Part shown: positions 1 to 8,379 of the stretch, one piece after another
Numbering within the stretch: position 1 is the stretch's first letter
How the letters are laid out: each line of letters starts with the position of its first letter
Assembly: GCF_003386285.1 (NCBI RefSeq)
Contig: NZ_QPNC01000008.1
Location: forward strand, 124,001-188,000
DNA length: 64,000 nt
Source of the DNA: Nocardiopsis sp. FIRDI 009
GTDB lineage: Bacteria > Actinomycetota > Actinomycetes > Streptosporangiales > Streptosporangiaceae
Direction of reading: 5' to 3'
Notes under the pieces: model-generated
Told to the model about the DNA's origin: nothing
Database searches by the model: none
What the model saw: the letters and a program-made list of their open reading frames with translations, nothing else
Made by a program: the position numbers and the translations under genes

Positions 1-52
1 GGCGACCGTGGTGGCGGCCGACCTGCGCGAGGTGGCCGACCTGCTGCTCTGA
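1..52 (+). CDS. C-terminal end of an unidentified protein (cut by window edge)
   Basis: A reading frame enters from the left edge and gives 16 residues (ATVVAADLREVADLLL) before a TGA at 50-52. The codons end almost entirely in G or C, as in the genuine genes around it. Too little is present to name a family. A GC-rich region that could form a hairpin follows the stop. Confidence 0.5.
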   Translation, partial: ATVVAADLREVADLLL

Positions 53-181
53 CCGGGGCCGCGGTCCGGGCCGTGGCCGGGAACGGGTGGGGGGTCGACG
101 AGTGGTACCGCATCGACACCCCCGATCCGCGTGCTTTCGGATGGTTCGCTACGTTTGCCGCATCCGAGTCGAGGAGATCCC

Positions 182-640
182 GTGACCGAACCCGTCACCT
201 TCGCCCCCGCCCGCGCCGAGGACGTTCCGGCGATCGTCGCGCTGCTCGCCGACGACCAACTGGGAGCGGCCCGTGAGGACGCGACCGACCCCACGCCCTA
301 CCTCACCGCGTTCGAGGCGATCGACGCCGATCCCGGAGAGCTGCTCATGGTCGGCCGCCGCGACGGCCGGGTGGTCGCCACCTTCCAGCTCTCCTTCATC
401 CCCGGCCTGTCCCGGGGCGGGGCGATCCGCGCCCAGATCGAGGCGGTGCGGGTGCACGCCGACGAGCGCGGCAACGGGGTCGGGGCCGACCTCATGGCCT
501 GGGCCGAGGCGGAGGCTCGCCGACGCGGGTGCGCGCTGCTCCAACTCACCTCGGACGCCACGCGTGAGGACGCGCACCGCTTCTACGAGCGGCTGGGCTA
601 CGTCCCCTCGCACGTCGGCTTCAAGAAGCGCCTGACCTGA
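182..640 (+). CDS. GNAT family N-acetyltransferase
   Basis: A 152-residue protein predicted to transfer an acetyl group from acetyl-CoA to an unidentified amine. The GNAT core is visible: a strand ending in QIEAVRVHADERGNGVGADL carries the acetyl-CoA pyrophosphate loop (R-G-N-G-V-G), and the C-terminal HRFYERLGYVPSHVGFKK is the usual motif B end. I start at GTG 182 because GAGGAG lies just upstream and the protein then begins directly at the fold; a longer frame from 131 adds a residue stretch that does not look coding. Substrate cannot be inferred. It stands alone, about 90 bp before the next gene. Confidence 0.85.
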   Translation: MTEPVTFAPARAEDVPAIVALLADDQLGAAREDATDPTPYLTAFEAIDADPGELLMVGRRDGRVVATFQLSFIPGLSRGGAIRAQIEAVRVHADERGNGVGADLMAWAEAEARRRGCALLQLTSDATREDAHRFYERLGYVPSHVGFKKRLT

Positions 641-727
641 CCGCCCCGCCACCGGTGACCGGATCGGTCCGGCCACCGGCGCGATCGTGTCTACCGCGGA
701 CCGGGGCCGCGCCGCCACGATCGACCC

Positions 728-1333
728 ATGGCACACGCACTCCTCGTCATCGACGCCCAGCAGTCCTTCCTCCGGCGCGAGAGCTGGACGGCCGCCTCCG
801 ACCCGGACGTCGCCGACCGGATCGCCGTCCTGGTCGACCACGCCCGCGAGCGGGGCGACCTGGTGGTCTGGGTCCTGCACGCAGAGCCCGGCACCGGCAC
901 CGTCTTCGACCCCGACCGCGGGTTCGTCGAACTCATGGACGGGCTCGTCCCGCGCACGGGCGAACCGGTGCGCACCAAGAGCGTGCACAACGCGATCACC
1001 GGCGCCGACCTGCACGGGTACCTGACCGAGCGCGCCGTGGACGAGGTCACCGTCTGCGGCGTGCGCACCGAGCAGTGCTGCGAGACCACCGCCCGGGTCG
1101 CCTCCGACCTCGGCTACCGGGTGACGTTCGCGGTGGACGCCACCGCCACCGAGCCGATCGAGGCCCCCGGCGCCCCCGCAGGCCGCTCCCTGGAGGAGGT
1201 CCTGGCCGACCCCGCCACCCTGCTCCCCGACGCGATCATCCGGCGGACCGTGTACGCGCTCTCGGGCCGGTTCGCCGAGGTGCGCACGGTCGCCGAGATC
1301 ACCGAGGGGGCCGCTACACTGACCGGATCGTGA
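728..1333 (+). CDS. Isochorismatase-family cysteine hydrolase
   Basis: A 201-residue cytosolic hydrolase of the isochorismatase/nicotinamidase superfamily. The family triad can be placed at Asp9 (in LLVIDAQQSF), Lys84 (VRTKSVHNA) and Cys117 (GVRTEQCCETTARVA). Members cleave C-N or vinyl-ether bonds of amides or isochorismate; nothing here fixes the substrate. The stop codon overlaps the GTG start of the next gene by four bases (GTGA at 1330-1333), so the two are probably translated together. The pairing suggests the regulator controls or senses the hydrolase's substrate, which is inference. Confidence 0.85.
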   Translation: MAHALLVIDAQQSFLRRESWTAASDPDVADRIAVLVDHARERGDLVVWVLHAEPGTGTVFDPDRGFVELMDGLVPRTGEPVRTKSVHNAITGADLHGYLTERAVDEVTVCGVRTEQCCETTARVASDLGYRVTFAVDATATEPIEAPGAPAGRSLEEVLADPATLLPDAIIRRTVYALSGRFAEVRTVAEITEGAATLTGS

Positions 1334-2253
1334 CCACTGTCGTCTTCCTCCTCACACCGGGCCTGCACCTGCTCGACCTCGCGGGCCCGGCGCAGGTGTT
1401 CTCCACCGCCGCGACCCTGCTGGGACCGGAGTACCGGACCCGGTACGTCGCCGAGCGCCCGGAGGTCCCCACCGCCCAGGGCGTGACCCTGCTCGCCGAG
1501 ACCTCCTGGCCCGAGCTGGGGACGGACGACCTGGTCCTGGTCCCGGGGTGGCGCACCGGGGGCACCGCCGTGCGCCGGGTGCTGTCCGACGCCCGGGCCC
1601 GTGCCCTGGCCGCCCACCACGCGGCGGGCGGCACCGTGGCGAGCGTGTGCTCGGGGGCCTTCGCCCTGGCCGAGGCGGGGCTGCTCGACGGGCGGCGCTG
1701 CACCACCCACCACGAACTCCAGGCGCTGCTGGCGCGGAGCCACCCCCGGGCACGCGTGGTGCCCGACGTGCTGTACGTGACCGACGGCGGCGTCGTGACG
1801 TCGGCGGGGATCGCCAGCGGCATCGATCTCGCGCTGCACCTGGTCACCGTCCGGCACGGCCCCTCGGCGGCGGCGTCGGTGGCGCGGCAGATGGTGGTCT
1901 ACGCACGCCGCAACGGCGACGAACCGCAGGCCAGCGCCATGCTGCGGCACCGGGGGCACGTGGTGGACGTCGTGCACCGGGTGCAGGACGCCATCGACGC
2001 GCGGTACCGGTCGCCGTTGCGGCTGGGGGAGCTGGCCGCGGCGGCCGGGGTGAGCGAGCGTACGCTGACGCGCGCGTTCACGTCGGCGACCGGGCTGACG
2101 CCGCTGCGGTACCAGCAGGCGCTGCGGTTGGAGCACGCCGAGCACCTGATCGGCACCGGGGAGACCGTGGAGGGGGCGGCGCGGGCGGTCGGTTTCCAGG
2201 ACGCCCGGATGCTGCGACGGCTGCGGTCGCGCTCCGCCGCCGGGACGTCCTGA
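1330..2253 (+). CDS. GlxA-family transcriptional regulator (DJ-1/PfpI domain plus AraC helix-turn-helix)
   Basis: A 307-residue regulator. Residues about 1-170 form a DJ-1/PfpI-like domain with the nucleophile-elbow Cys in VASVCSGAFALAEAGLLDG followed by the typical TTHH; in this family the domain is thought to sense a ligand rather than act as a peptidase. Residues about 205-300 carry the AraC double helix-turn-helix (LGELAAAAGVSERTLTRAF and VEGAARAVGFQDARMLRRL). The GTG start at 1330 overlaps the stop of the isochorismatase-like gene and removes a long non-homologous extension. Probably an activator of its own operon or of a neighbour. Confidence 0.85.
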   Translation: MTTVVFLLTPGLHLLDLAGPAQVFSTAATLLGPEYRTRYVAERPEVPTAQGVTLLAETSWPELGTDDLVLVPGWRTGGTAVRRVLSDARARALAAHHAAGGTVASVCSGAFALAEAGLLDGRRCTTHHELQALLARSHPRARVVPDVLYVTDGGVVTSAGIASGIDLALHLVTVRHGPSAAASVARQMVVYARRNGDEPQASAMLRHRGHVVDVVHRVQDAIDARYRSPLRLGELAAAAGVSERTLTRAFTSATGLTPLRYQQALRLEHAEHLIGTGETVEGAARAVGFQDARMLRRLRSRSAAGTS

Positions 2254-2283
2254 CCGACGGCCGGCCCCCGAGGCGGCGACCGG

Positions 2284-3243
2284 TCAGGACCGAACCGGTT
2301 CGGCCCGCGTCCGCGACCGGTACCGGGACGGACTGACCCCTGTGTGCCTGCGGAAGGCGGTGCTGAACGCGAACGCGCTGCCGTAGCCGACCCGCGCCGC
2401 GACCGCCTCCAGGCTCAGGTCCGGTTCGGCGGTGAGCAGGTCGGAGGCGGTGGTCAGCCGCCAGGTGCGCAGGTAGGTCATGGGCGGGGTGCCCACGGCC
2501 CGTTGGAAGCGCGCGGCCAGGGTGGCGCGGGAGACGGAGCAGGCCCGGGCCAGCTCCTCCAGGGTCCACGGGTCGGCGGCGCGTTCGTGGATCAGGTCGA
2601 GGGCGCGCGCGACCACCGGGTCGCTCTGCCCGCACAGCCAGTTGGGGACGCGGTCGCAGTCCTCCTCCAGCCACGCGCGCACGGCCATGACGAGAAGGGA
2701 GTCCAGGAGCCGGTCGGTGAGACCGGCCTGGGCCACCCGGCCGGAGGTGATCTCGCGGCCCAGCAGGTCCACGAGCACCGGGTCGACCCGCCCACTCGGC
2801 AGGACGGTCATCGGCGGCAGCGCGGTCAAGGCGAGTCGGCCGACCTCGCTGTCGTCCTCGTAGGCGCCCATGACCGCCGTGTCCTCACCGTCGGGGTCGT
2901 TGCCCCAGATCCCGACACCGTGGTTCATGGTCAGGTGGACCTCCTCCCCCTCGGCGGACACGCAGCGCTGGCCGGGAAGGATCGTGACGGTGGGCGCGGG
3001 GGCGCTCCCGGCGGAGTCCGAGACGACGTACGGATCGGGCCCGCGCATCAGGACCACGTCGCCGGGGGCCAGGTCGGCCTCACCGTGGGCGCTGGTCACG
3101 CGGATCCGCCCCGAGGTCACCACGACGAGGGCCAGCGCAGCGCCGTCGCGGACCTCGATCGCCCAGGGCGGGCGCATCACCGTGCGCAGCACGCAGGCGC
3201 CCCGGGCGCGGGGGCCGTCCAGGAAGTGGGTGAGGGGATCCAT
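2284..3243 (-). CDS. AraC-family transcriptional regulator with N-terminal cupin domain
   Basis: A 319-residue regulator. The first ~130 residues look like the cupin sensor domain (MDPLTHFLDGPRARGACVLR, later ADLAPGDVVLMRG); the last 100 hold two helix-turn-helix units, the first in WTLEELARACSVSRATLAAR and the second in SLEAVAARVGYGSAFAFSTA, ending with GVSPSRYR. It is divergent from the NmrA-like gene at 3334, and the 90-bp space between them contains a clean inverted repeat, so it most likely regulates that gene and perhaps itself. It converges with the GlxA-type gene. Confidence 0.85.
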   Translation of the reverse strand: MDPLTHFLDGPRARGACVLRTVMRPPWAIEVRDGAALALVVVTSGRIRVTSAHGEADLAPGDVVLMRGPDPYVVSDSAGSAPAPTVTILPGQRCVSAEGEEVHLTMNHGVGIWGNDPDGEDTAVMGAYEDDSEVGRLALTALPPMTVLPSGRVDPVLVDLLGREITSGRVAQAGLTDRLLDSLLVMAVRAWLEEDCDRVPNWLCGQSDPVVARALDLIHERAADPWTLEELARACSVSRATLAARFQRAVGTPPMTYLRTWRLTTASDLLTAEPDLSLEAVAARVGYGSAFAFSTAFRRHTGVSPSRYRSRTRAEPVRS

Positions 3244-3261
3244 GTCCCCACCCTACGCCGA

Positions 3262-3295
3262 TTCAGACGATCTCTTATGTAATCCAGCGTCTGAA
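3262..3295. promoter_or_regulatory. Inverted repeat between divergent AraC and NmrA genes (candidate operator)
   Basis: TTCAGACG at 3262-3269 is exactly repeated in inverse as CGTCTGAA at 3288-3295, with an 18-base A/T-richer spacer. The arms are about 26 bp apart centre to centre, on roughly the same helix face. The position between two divergent starts (3243 and 3334) fits a site for the adjacent AraC-type regulator. The assignment is inference. Confidence 0.5.
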
Positions 3296-3333
3296 CGATG
3301 TTCCGTCCGGATCGGCGCTGCTGTACTGAACGC

Positions 3334-4158
3334 ATGACGACACACGAACGCATTCTCGTCACCGGCGGCACCGGCATGACCGGGCGCCGCGTCACCGATC
3401 TCCTCAGGCAGCGCGGCGTCGACGTCCGCGTCGGGTCGCGGTCAGGCGCCCCGCCCTTCGAGTGGCACGACACCGGCACCTGGGACCCGGTTCTGGAGGG
3501 GGTCACGGGCGTCTACCTCTGCTACCACCCCGACCTCGCCTTTCCCGGGGCGGCCGAGACCGTCGCCGCCTTCGCCGCCCGGGCCGCCGAGCGCGGAGTG
3601 CGCAGGGCGGTGCTCCTGTCCGGACGCGGGGAGGACGGCGCCCTCGCCGCCGAACACGCGGTCCGCGAGGCGTTCCCGGCCACGACCCTGGCGCGGTCCT
3701 CGTATTTCGCGCAGAACTTCTCCGAGTCCTTCTTCACCGAGCAGGTCCGCGCGGGGACCACGCTCCTACCGGTTCCGGACGTCGCCGAACCCTTCATCGA
3801 CCTGGACGACCTCGCCGAGGTCGCCGTGACGGCGCTGACCGGGGACGGACACGCCGGGCGGACCTACGACCTGACCGGGCCCCGGTCGCTGACCTTCACG
3901 GAGGCCGCGGCGGTCCTGTCCGAGGCGTCCGGACGGACGGTGGAACACCGGTCGATCACACCGGAGGAGTACGTCGAGGGAGCGGTAGCGGAGGGCCTTC
4001 CCGCCGAGCTCGCCCAGGGCCTGGTGGAGATCTTCCAGGGGACCCTGGACGGACGCAACACCGAGCCGACCGACGACGTACGGCGGGTGCTCGGCCGTCC
4101 GGCGGGCGACTTCGCCGACTACGCCCGCCGCGCGGCGCGCACCGGGGCGTGGACCTGA
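3334..4158 (+). CDS. NmrA-like NAD(P)-binding protein (atypical SDR)
   Basis: A 274-residue Rossmann-fold protein. The N-terminus ILVTGGTGMTGRRV carries the GxxGxxG dinucleotide motif of NmrA/HSCARG-like and quinone-oxidoreductase-2-like proteins. The usual Tyr-x3-Lys pair of classical SDRs is not evident, as expected for this subgroup; it may be a redox sensor or a quinone/nitro reductase. ATG 3334 is chosen because it places the Rossmann strand at residue 6. It is divergent from an AraC regulator, which probably controls it. Confidence 0.8.
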   Translation: MTTHERILVTGGTGMTGRRVTDLLRQRGVDVRVGSRSGAPPFEWHDTGTWDPVLEGVTGVYLCYHPDLAFPGAAETVAAFAARAAERGVRRAVLLSGRGEDGALAAEHAVREAFPATTLARSSYFAQNFSESFFTEQVRAGTTLLPVPDVAEPFIDLDDLAEVAVTALTGDGHAGRTYDLTGPRSLTFTEAAAVLSEASGRTVEHRSITPEEYVEGAVAEGLPAELAQGLVEIFQGTLDGRNTEPTDDVRRVLGRPAGDFADYARRAARTGAWT

Positions 4159-4228
4159 CCACGCCCTCCCCCGTGACGTGGCCTAACGTGGGGGCGCGCC
4201 CAGCCCGTTCCCGCCGCTGAGAGGTCCC

Positions 4229-5191
4229 GTGTCCGCGTCCGAGAGGTTCCAGAGCGTCTTCGTGGCCGCCGCGGCGCTCGCCGGGCTGGCGGTCGGCTCC
4301 CTGTGGCCCGTCGGCGCCGCCGCGGGCCACGTGGTCCTGCCCGCGCTGATCCTCCTGCTGGTGGCGGTGTTCACCCAGGTGGACACGGGGCAGGTCCGCG
4401 CCGTCCGGGAGACCGGGCGGGTGGTCGCGGCGAGCCTGGTGCTCAACTTCGTGTTCACTCCGCTCCTGGCGTGGGCGCTGGGGGCCGGGCTGCTCGGGGT
4501 CAGCCCCGACCTGCGGATCGGGCTGCTGTTGCTGCTGGTCACGCCCTGCACGGACTGGTACCTGGTCTTCACCGGCCTGGCCCGGGGGCACATGGGGGCG
4601 GCCACCGCTCTGCTGCCGGTCAACCTGGTGCTCCAGCTCGTCCTGCTGCCGGTGTACGTGGTGCTGCTGGGCGGTGAGGCGGCGATGGTGGGCGCCCGCA
4701 CCCTCGTCGAGGCGGTGCTCCTGGTCCTGCTGCTCCCCCTGGTGACGGCGGTGGTCCTGCGCCGGACGGCGCGGTGGTGGAGGGGTCCGCTCTGGCGGGA
4801 CCGGGTGCTCATGGGATGGGCGAACCGGGCGGTGCTGCCGCTGCTGTACACCGCCGTGCTGGCGATGTTCGCGTGGCAGGCGCGCACGGTCGCCGGGCAC
4901 GCCGGGGAGCTGGTCGCCCTGCTGCCGCCGTTGGCGGTGTTCTTCGTGGTCGCGCCCCTTGCCGCGCTGGCGGCCTCGCGCGCCCTGCGGCTGCCCGCCG
5001 ACCAGCGGGTCACGCTCACCATGACGACGGTCGCGCGCAACTCGCCGGTCGCCCTGGCGGTGGCCGTCGCCGCCTTCCCCGACCGGCCGCTCATCGCCGT
5101 CGCCCTCGTGGCGGGCCCCCTGTTGGAGCTGCCGGTGCTGGCGGTGCTCAGCCAGCTCGTGCGGGTGCGGTGGACCGACGCGCCCGGCTGA
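4229..5191 (+). CDS. Bile acid:sodium symporter (BASS/ACR3)-superfamily permease
   Basis: A 320-residue membrane protein with nine to ten hydrophobic segments. The stretch LLLLLVTPCTDWYLVFTGLA resembles the Pro-Cys-Thr motif of ACR3 arsenite carriers, and a later TTVARNSPVALAVAVAAFPD resembles the paired broken helix of BASS transporters. That supports a sodium- or proton-coupled anion or arsenite transporter, but no arsenate reductase or ArsR regulator is nearby, so the substrate is open. The GTG start at 4229 follows GAGAGGTCC. Confidence 0.75.
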   Translation: MSASERFQSVFVAAAALAGLAVGSLWPVGAAAGHVVLPALILLLVAVFTQVDTGQVRAVRETGRVVAASLVLNFVFTPLLAWALGAGLLGVSPDLRIGLLLLLVTPCTDWYLVFTGLARGHMGAATALLPVNLVLQLVLLPVYVVLLGGEAAMVGARTLVEAVLLVLLLPLVTAVVLRRTARWWRGPLWRDRVLMGWANRAVLPLLYTAVLAMFAWQARTVAGHAGELVALLPPLAVFFVVAPLAALAASRALRLPADQRVTLTMTTVARNSPVALAVAVAAFPDRPLIAVALVAGPLLELPVLAVLSQLVRVRWTDAPG

Positions 5192-5211
5192 GCCCGGACG
5201 GCCCGAGGCGG

Positions 5212-5334
5212 TCAGACCAGCTGGGCGGAGAGGGCGCCGCGACGGCTCTGGAGGAGCTCGATCCGGGCGTCCAGGTCGCGGCCGAGGTGCCCGGCGCCTG
5301 GCGCGCCGTCGTACGCGACTTCCTCGACCGGCAC
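5212..5334 (-). other. Ambiguous short ORF downstream of galE
   Basis: Between the permease and galE (5192-5356) the minus strand has a 40-residue frame starting at GTG 5334 with almost all codons ending in G/C and a charged helix near its end (DLDARIELLQSRRGALSAQL). The plus strand has an equally biased open frame over the same bases ending at 5340 (VPGAWRAVVRDFLDRHP). Only one, or neither, can be real. I see no good ribosome binding site for either. Codon bias alone cannot decide. Confidence 0.25.
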
Positions 5335-5356
5335 CCCTGACGGGGCCGGTCGTCCC

Positions 5357-6325
5357 TCAGACGACGGAGGGCGCGGCCGTCCGGGCGAAGGCCCAGGCGT
5401 CGGCGACGATGTCGTGCAGGTCGGGGCGCTCGGGACGCCAGCCGAGCACGCGCGCGGCGCGCTCGGCCGAGGCCACCAGGACGGCGGGGTCCCCGGGGCG
5501 GCGCGCGGCGGACACGGCCGGGATCGGATGGCCGGTGACCTCACGGCAGACGTCGAGCACCCGTTGGACGGAGAAGCCCGCGCCGTTGCCCAGGTTGAGG
5601 ATCTCGTGCCCGCCGGGCCGGGCGTGCTCCAGCGCCAGCAGGTGCGCCCGGGCCAGGTCGGCGACGTGGATGTAGTCGCGCACGCACGTGCCGTCGGGGG
5701 TGGGGTAGTCGTCGCCGAAGACCGACACCGACGCCCGCCCGCCCGAGGCCACGGACAGCACGGTCGGGATCAGGTGGGTCTCGACCGTGTGCCGCTCGCC
5801 CCGGCCCCGGTCGGCTCCGGCGACGTTGAAGTACCGCAGGCTGACCGCCGCGGTCCCGTGCAGGCGGGCGTGCTCGGTCAGGGCGGCGTCGACGGCGGCC
5901 TTGGTGGCGCCGTAGGGGTTGGTGGGGCGGATCGGGGCGTCCTCGGTGATCGGGACCGTCTCCGGTTCGCCGTAGACGGCGGCGGTCGAGGAGAAGACCA
6001 GCCGCCCGGTGCCGGTCGCGCGCATCGCCTCCAGCAGCGCGAGCGAGGTGCCCACGTTGCCGTCCCAGTAGCGGTCGGGACGGGCGACCGACTCGGAGAC
6101 GACCGAGCGGGCCGCGAAGTGCACGACCGCATCGTGGCCCTCGGCGAGGACCTCGGCCGCGCGGTCGCGCACGGTGCCGCGTACGAGGCGCGCCCCGGGG
6201 TGGACGGCGTCGGCGTGGCCCGTGGAGAGGTCGTCGAGCACGGTGACCCGGTGGCCCTCCTCGACGAGCCGCGCGGTGACGACGCTGCCGATGTATCCGG
6301 CGCCTCCCGTGACCAGAATCCTCAC
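5357..6325 (-). CDS. galE: UDP-glucose 4-epimerase
   Basis: A 322-residue cytosolic epimerase that interconverts UDP-glucose and UDP-galactose. The NAD-binding motif [18 protein letters not shown] starts the protein; the catalytic Ser and Tyr-x3-Lys are in [10 protein letters not shown] and [11 protein letters not shown], and [11 protein letters not shown] is the conserved GalE signature. The GTG at 6325 is preceded by GGGGGAG and gives the normal family length; a longer frame upstream has no homology. No other Leloir-pathway gene is adjacent, so the role in cell-wall or exopolysaccharide galactose supply is inferred from the family. Confidence 0.95.
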   Translation of the reverse strand: MRILVTGGAGYIGSVVTARLVEEGHRVTVLDDLSTGHADAVHPGARLVRGTVRDRAAEVLAEGHDAVVHFAARSVVSESVARPDRYWDGNVGTSLALLEAMRATGTGRLVFSSTAAVYGEPETVPITEDAPIRPTNPYGATKAAVDAALTEHARLHGTAAVSLRYFNVAGADRGRGERHTVETHLIPTVLSVASGGRASVSVFGDDYPTPDGTCVRDYIHVADLARAHLLALEHARPGGHEILNLGNGAGFSVQRVLDVCREVTGHPIPAVSAARRPGDPAVLVASAERAARVLGWRPERPDLHDIVADAWAFARTAAPSVV

Positions 6326-6693
6326 CGTCGTCTCCCCCGTGATCGGCGTTGTGGAGTCGTGATCGCCCGTGGCGATCGGATCCACCCTAGTTCCCCGGCG
6401 GAGGACATGTGCGTGATTCGGTGGTCGCGGCGGACGGAAACGGCGCGCACGCGCCCAGGAAAAGGGAGTTTCCATCGTCTTCCCGGACATCACCATCCTT
6501 TTCCCGGAGTTCGCCGACATTCGTCCGCGCTCTCCTTCGCGCCCCGGACACAGGGCGACACGGACACGGCCCCACGGACGACATGCGACAGGGAAGCCCT
6601 TGGCGGGTCTTCCCTGTCAGGCGTGTGCCGCTGCGGCACACGGTCGGTCTCCCGGGTGCGACGGGTCGCTCACGCGGCCGGGGTCGCCGGGAC
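6326..6693. other. Intergenic stretch between galE and a small secreted-protein gene
   Basis: Both flanking genes are on the minus strand. Open frames exist on both strands but have unconvincing composition and no ribosome binding sites. The only clear structure is the short hairpin at 6623-6641. The galE promoter should lie near 6326-6400, but I could not pick a convincing -35/-10 pair. Confidence 0.4.
6623..6641 (-). terminator. Hairpin downstream of the small secreted-protein gene
   Basis: GTGTGCCG (6623-6630), loop CTG, CGGCACAC (6634-6641): a perfect 8-bp stem about 50 bp past the stop at 6694. There is no T-tract, as is common in high-GC actinomycetes. Confidence 0.4.
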
Positions 6694-6969
6694 TCACACT
6701 GTGGACGCGGTGGTGATCACCAACGGCGCCATAGCCGTCGTTCGTCCACCGCAGGACCGGCGTGGGTCGTCACCCCTGTACTCCTCGCAGCGCCGCGGAT
6801 CCGTGGGCGCCGCGGACTCCGTCGTCCTGGCCGAGACGGTCTCCTGTCGGACGGCTGCCTGACCGTCGGTCCGGGCGTCCGTCTCCGTCGCGGCGGACGG
6901 CGCGCCGAACGCCAGGGTCGGAATCACGAGCCCCGCGAACAGGGCGCCTGCCATCGTCTTCCGCTTCAT
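6694..6969 (-). CDS. Small secreted hypothetical protein
   Basis: A 91-residue protein that I do not recognise. It begins MKRKTMAGALFAGLVIPTLA, a standard Sec signal peptide with likely cleavage after AFGAPSA. The mature part is short, acidic to neutral and low in complexity, with two cysteines in RRCEEYRGDDPRRSC that could form one disulfide. A very strong ribosome binding site (GAGGAGG) precedes the ATG, so I trust the start. It could be a cell-surface or export-linked peptide; it lacks the chaplin or rodlin signature. Confidence 0.65.
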   Translation of the reverse strand: MKRKTMAGALFAGLVIPTLAFGAPSAATETDARTDGQAAVRQETVSARTTESAAPTDPRRCEEYRGDDPRRSCGGRTTAMAPLVITTASTV

Positions 6970-7158
6970 GGGGCCCTCCTCCCCTGGGTTCTGCTTGGCT
7001 TTTCTCTTACTGTCTGTCTACCCACACCTGGGGGGTTATAGGTGAACCGTCAGGGAGGTGACACTCGTTCCGCCCTTTTCCGCCGACGAGGAGTTCACCG
7101 TTCCCCGAAAAACGGATACGGGGTGGGCCGGGCTCGCTCCACGCGGATCAGCCAGAGC

Positions 7159-7182
7159 GTCTCCGGCCGATCGGCCGGAGAC
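7159..7182 (-). terminator. 24-bp perfect palindrome immediately after tspO (terminator)
   Basis: The two 12-base halves (7159-7170 and 7171-7182) are exact inverse complements, reading GTCTCCGGCCGA then its reverse complement. It lies one base past the tspO stop codon at 7184-7186, the position expected for an operon-ending hairpin. Confidence 0.6.
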
Positions 7183-7183
7183 C

Positions 7184-7741
7184 TCACGCGTTGGCCCACC
7201 AGATGCTCAGGTTGAGGGCCGAGGCGTAGGCCGCCCAGAGGAGGTAGGGAACGAGCAGCAGGGCGGAGAGCCGACGCAGGCGCCAGAAGGCGGCGACCGT
7301 GACGGCCAGGGCGACGAGCAGCAGGCAGATGTCGAGGAACGCCAGTCCGTACTGGCGCAGGCCGAAGAACAGCGGGGTCCACATCGCGTTCAGTCCGAGT
7401 TGAACGCACCACCACACCAGCGCGACGCGCGCGCCCCGCCCCGACCGCCGCCAGACCAGCCAGGCCGCCACGCCGATCATTCCGTAGAGAACCGTCCACA
7501 CCGGGGCGAACAGCCATGGCGGCGGCGCCCAGGCCGGTCGTTCCAACGAGGCGTACACGGCACCGGCGTCCGACGCCGCGGCGGACCCCAGGGCCGCCAC
7601 CGCGTAGGCGGCGCCGACGAACACCACCAGGGAGACCAGGCCGGGACCCCGACCGCTGCCGGCGGACGGGGCGGACGAGTTCGTGGTCGACACGGTGTCC
7701 ACCGTATCGACCGGTACCGGTGCGGGCACGGACCGGCTCAC
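7184..7741 (-). CDS. tspO: TspO/MBR family membrane protein
   Basis: A 185-residue, five-helix membrane protein of the TspO/peripheral benzodiazepine receptor family, which binds porphyrins and other tetrapyrroles and is linked to stress signalling. Family signatures include SLERPAWAPPPWLFAPVWTV, WCVQLGLNAMWTPLFFGLRQ and a C-terminal LNLSIWWANA. The GTG at 7741 overlaps the response regulator stop by four bases (GTGA), suggesting translational coupling; internal GTG codons would shorten a roughly 30-residue extra-long N-terminus. It is the last gene of a kinase-regulator-tspO operon, so its level is probably tied to that signal pathway. Confidence 0.85.
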   Translation of the reverse strand: MSRSVPAPVPVDTVDTVSTTNSSAPSAGSGRGPGLVSLVVFVGAAYAVAALGSAAASDAGAVYASLERPAWAPPPWLFAPVWTVLYGMIGVAAWLVWRRSGRGARVALVWWCVQLGLNAMWTPLFFGLRQYGLAFLDICLLLVALAVTVAAFWRLRRLSALLLVPYLLWAAYASALNLSIWWANA

Positions 7742-8379
7742 TCCACACGGATCAGCCCGCGTTGGATCGCGGTGGTGATCGCGGCGGTCCGGTTGTCCAC
7801 ACCGAGTTTGTCGAACACGTGCACCAGGTGGGTCTTGACCGTCGCCTCGCTGATGAACAGCTCCCGCGAGATCGCCCGGTTGGACAGCCCCCGCGCGAGC
7901 AGCCCCAGAATCTCCAGTTCGCGCGCGCTCAGCGCCGGGCTCGGCGAGCGCAGCCGGGCCATGAGCCGGTTGGCGACGTCGGGCGCCAACGCCGTCTGTC
8001 CGCGCGCCGCCGCGTGCACGGCCTCGCACAGCTGGTCGGGCGGGGCGTCCTTGAGCATGTAGCCGGTCGCCCCGGCCTCGACCGCCGCCAGGATGTCGGC
8101 GTCGGTGTCGTAGGTGGTCAGCACGAGCACGGGGGGTGGGGCGTCGAGTTCGGTGATCCGGCGGATCGCGGTCACCCCGTCCATCCCCCCGCCCATGCGC
8201 AGGTCCATGAGAACCACGTCCACGCCGGTCCCGGCGGCCAACACGTCCAGGGCCGCCCGCCCGTCGGCCGCCTCGGCCACCACCTCCATGTCGGGACGGT
8301 CGGCGAACATCGCGGTGAGCCCGTGGCGCACGACCGGGTGGTCGTCCACGAGCAGGATGCGCAGCGGGGTCTCGGTCAC
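7738..8379 (-). CDS. NarL/FixJ-type response regulator
   Basis: A 213-residue two-component regulator. The receiver domain begins LRILLVDDHPVVRHG with paired acidic residues; the phosphoacceptor Asp lies in VDVVLMDLRMGGG, followed by the Thr switch (VLVLTTYDTD) and Lys (YMLKDAPP). The C-terminal LuxR helix-turn-helix is in LSARELEILGLLARGLSNRA and ISEATVKTHLVHVFDKL. Start GTG overlaps the upstream kinase stop by four bases. Its likely targets include the divergent ABC transporter, whose promoter region holds two inverted repeats. Confidence 0.92.
   Translation of the reverse strand: MTETPLRILLVDDHPVVRHGLTAMFADRPDMEVVAEAADGRAALDVLAAGTGVDVVLMDLRMGGGMDGVTAIRRITELDAPPPVLVLTTYDTDADILAAVEAGATGYMLKDAPPDQLCEAVHAAARGQTALAPDVANRLMARLRSPSPALSARELEILGLLARGLSNRAISRELFISEATVKTHLVHVFDKLGVDNRTAAITTAIQRGLIRVE

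Noticed and set aside
149..1015. Long minus-strand open frame opposite the GNAT and hydrolase genes
   Set aside because: It mirrors two well-supported genes on the other strand and encodes a low-complexity Gly/Val/Arg-rich sequence.
2344..3282. Plus-strand open frame of over 300 residues opposite the AraC gene
   Set aside because: Antisense shadow with Gly/Arg/His-rich composition; the minus-strand frame has clear AraC motifs.
5171..5340. Plus-strand tail (ending FLDRHP) as remnant of an alpha/beta hydrolase
   Set aside because: Only about 20 residues look plausible and no other part of such a gene exists nearby; left as an ambiguous region.
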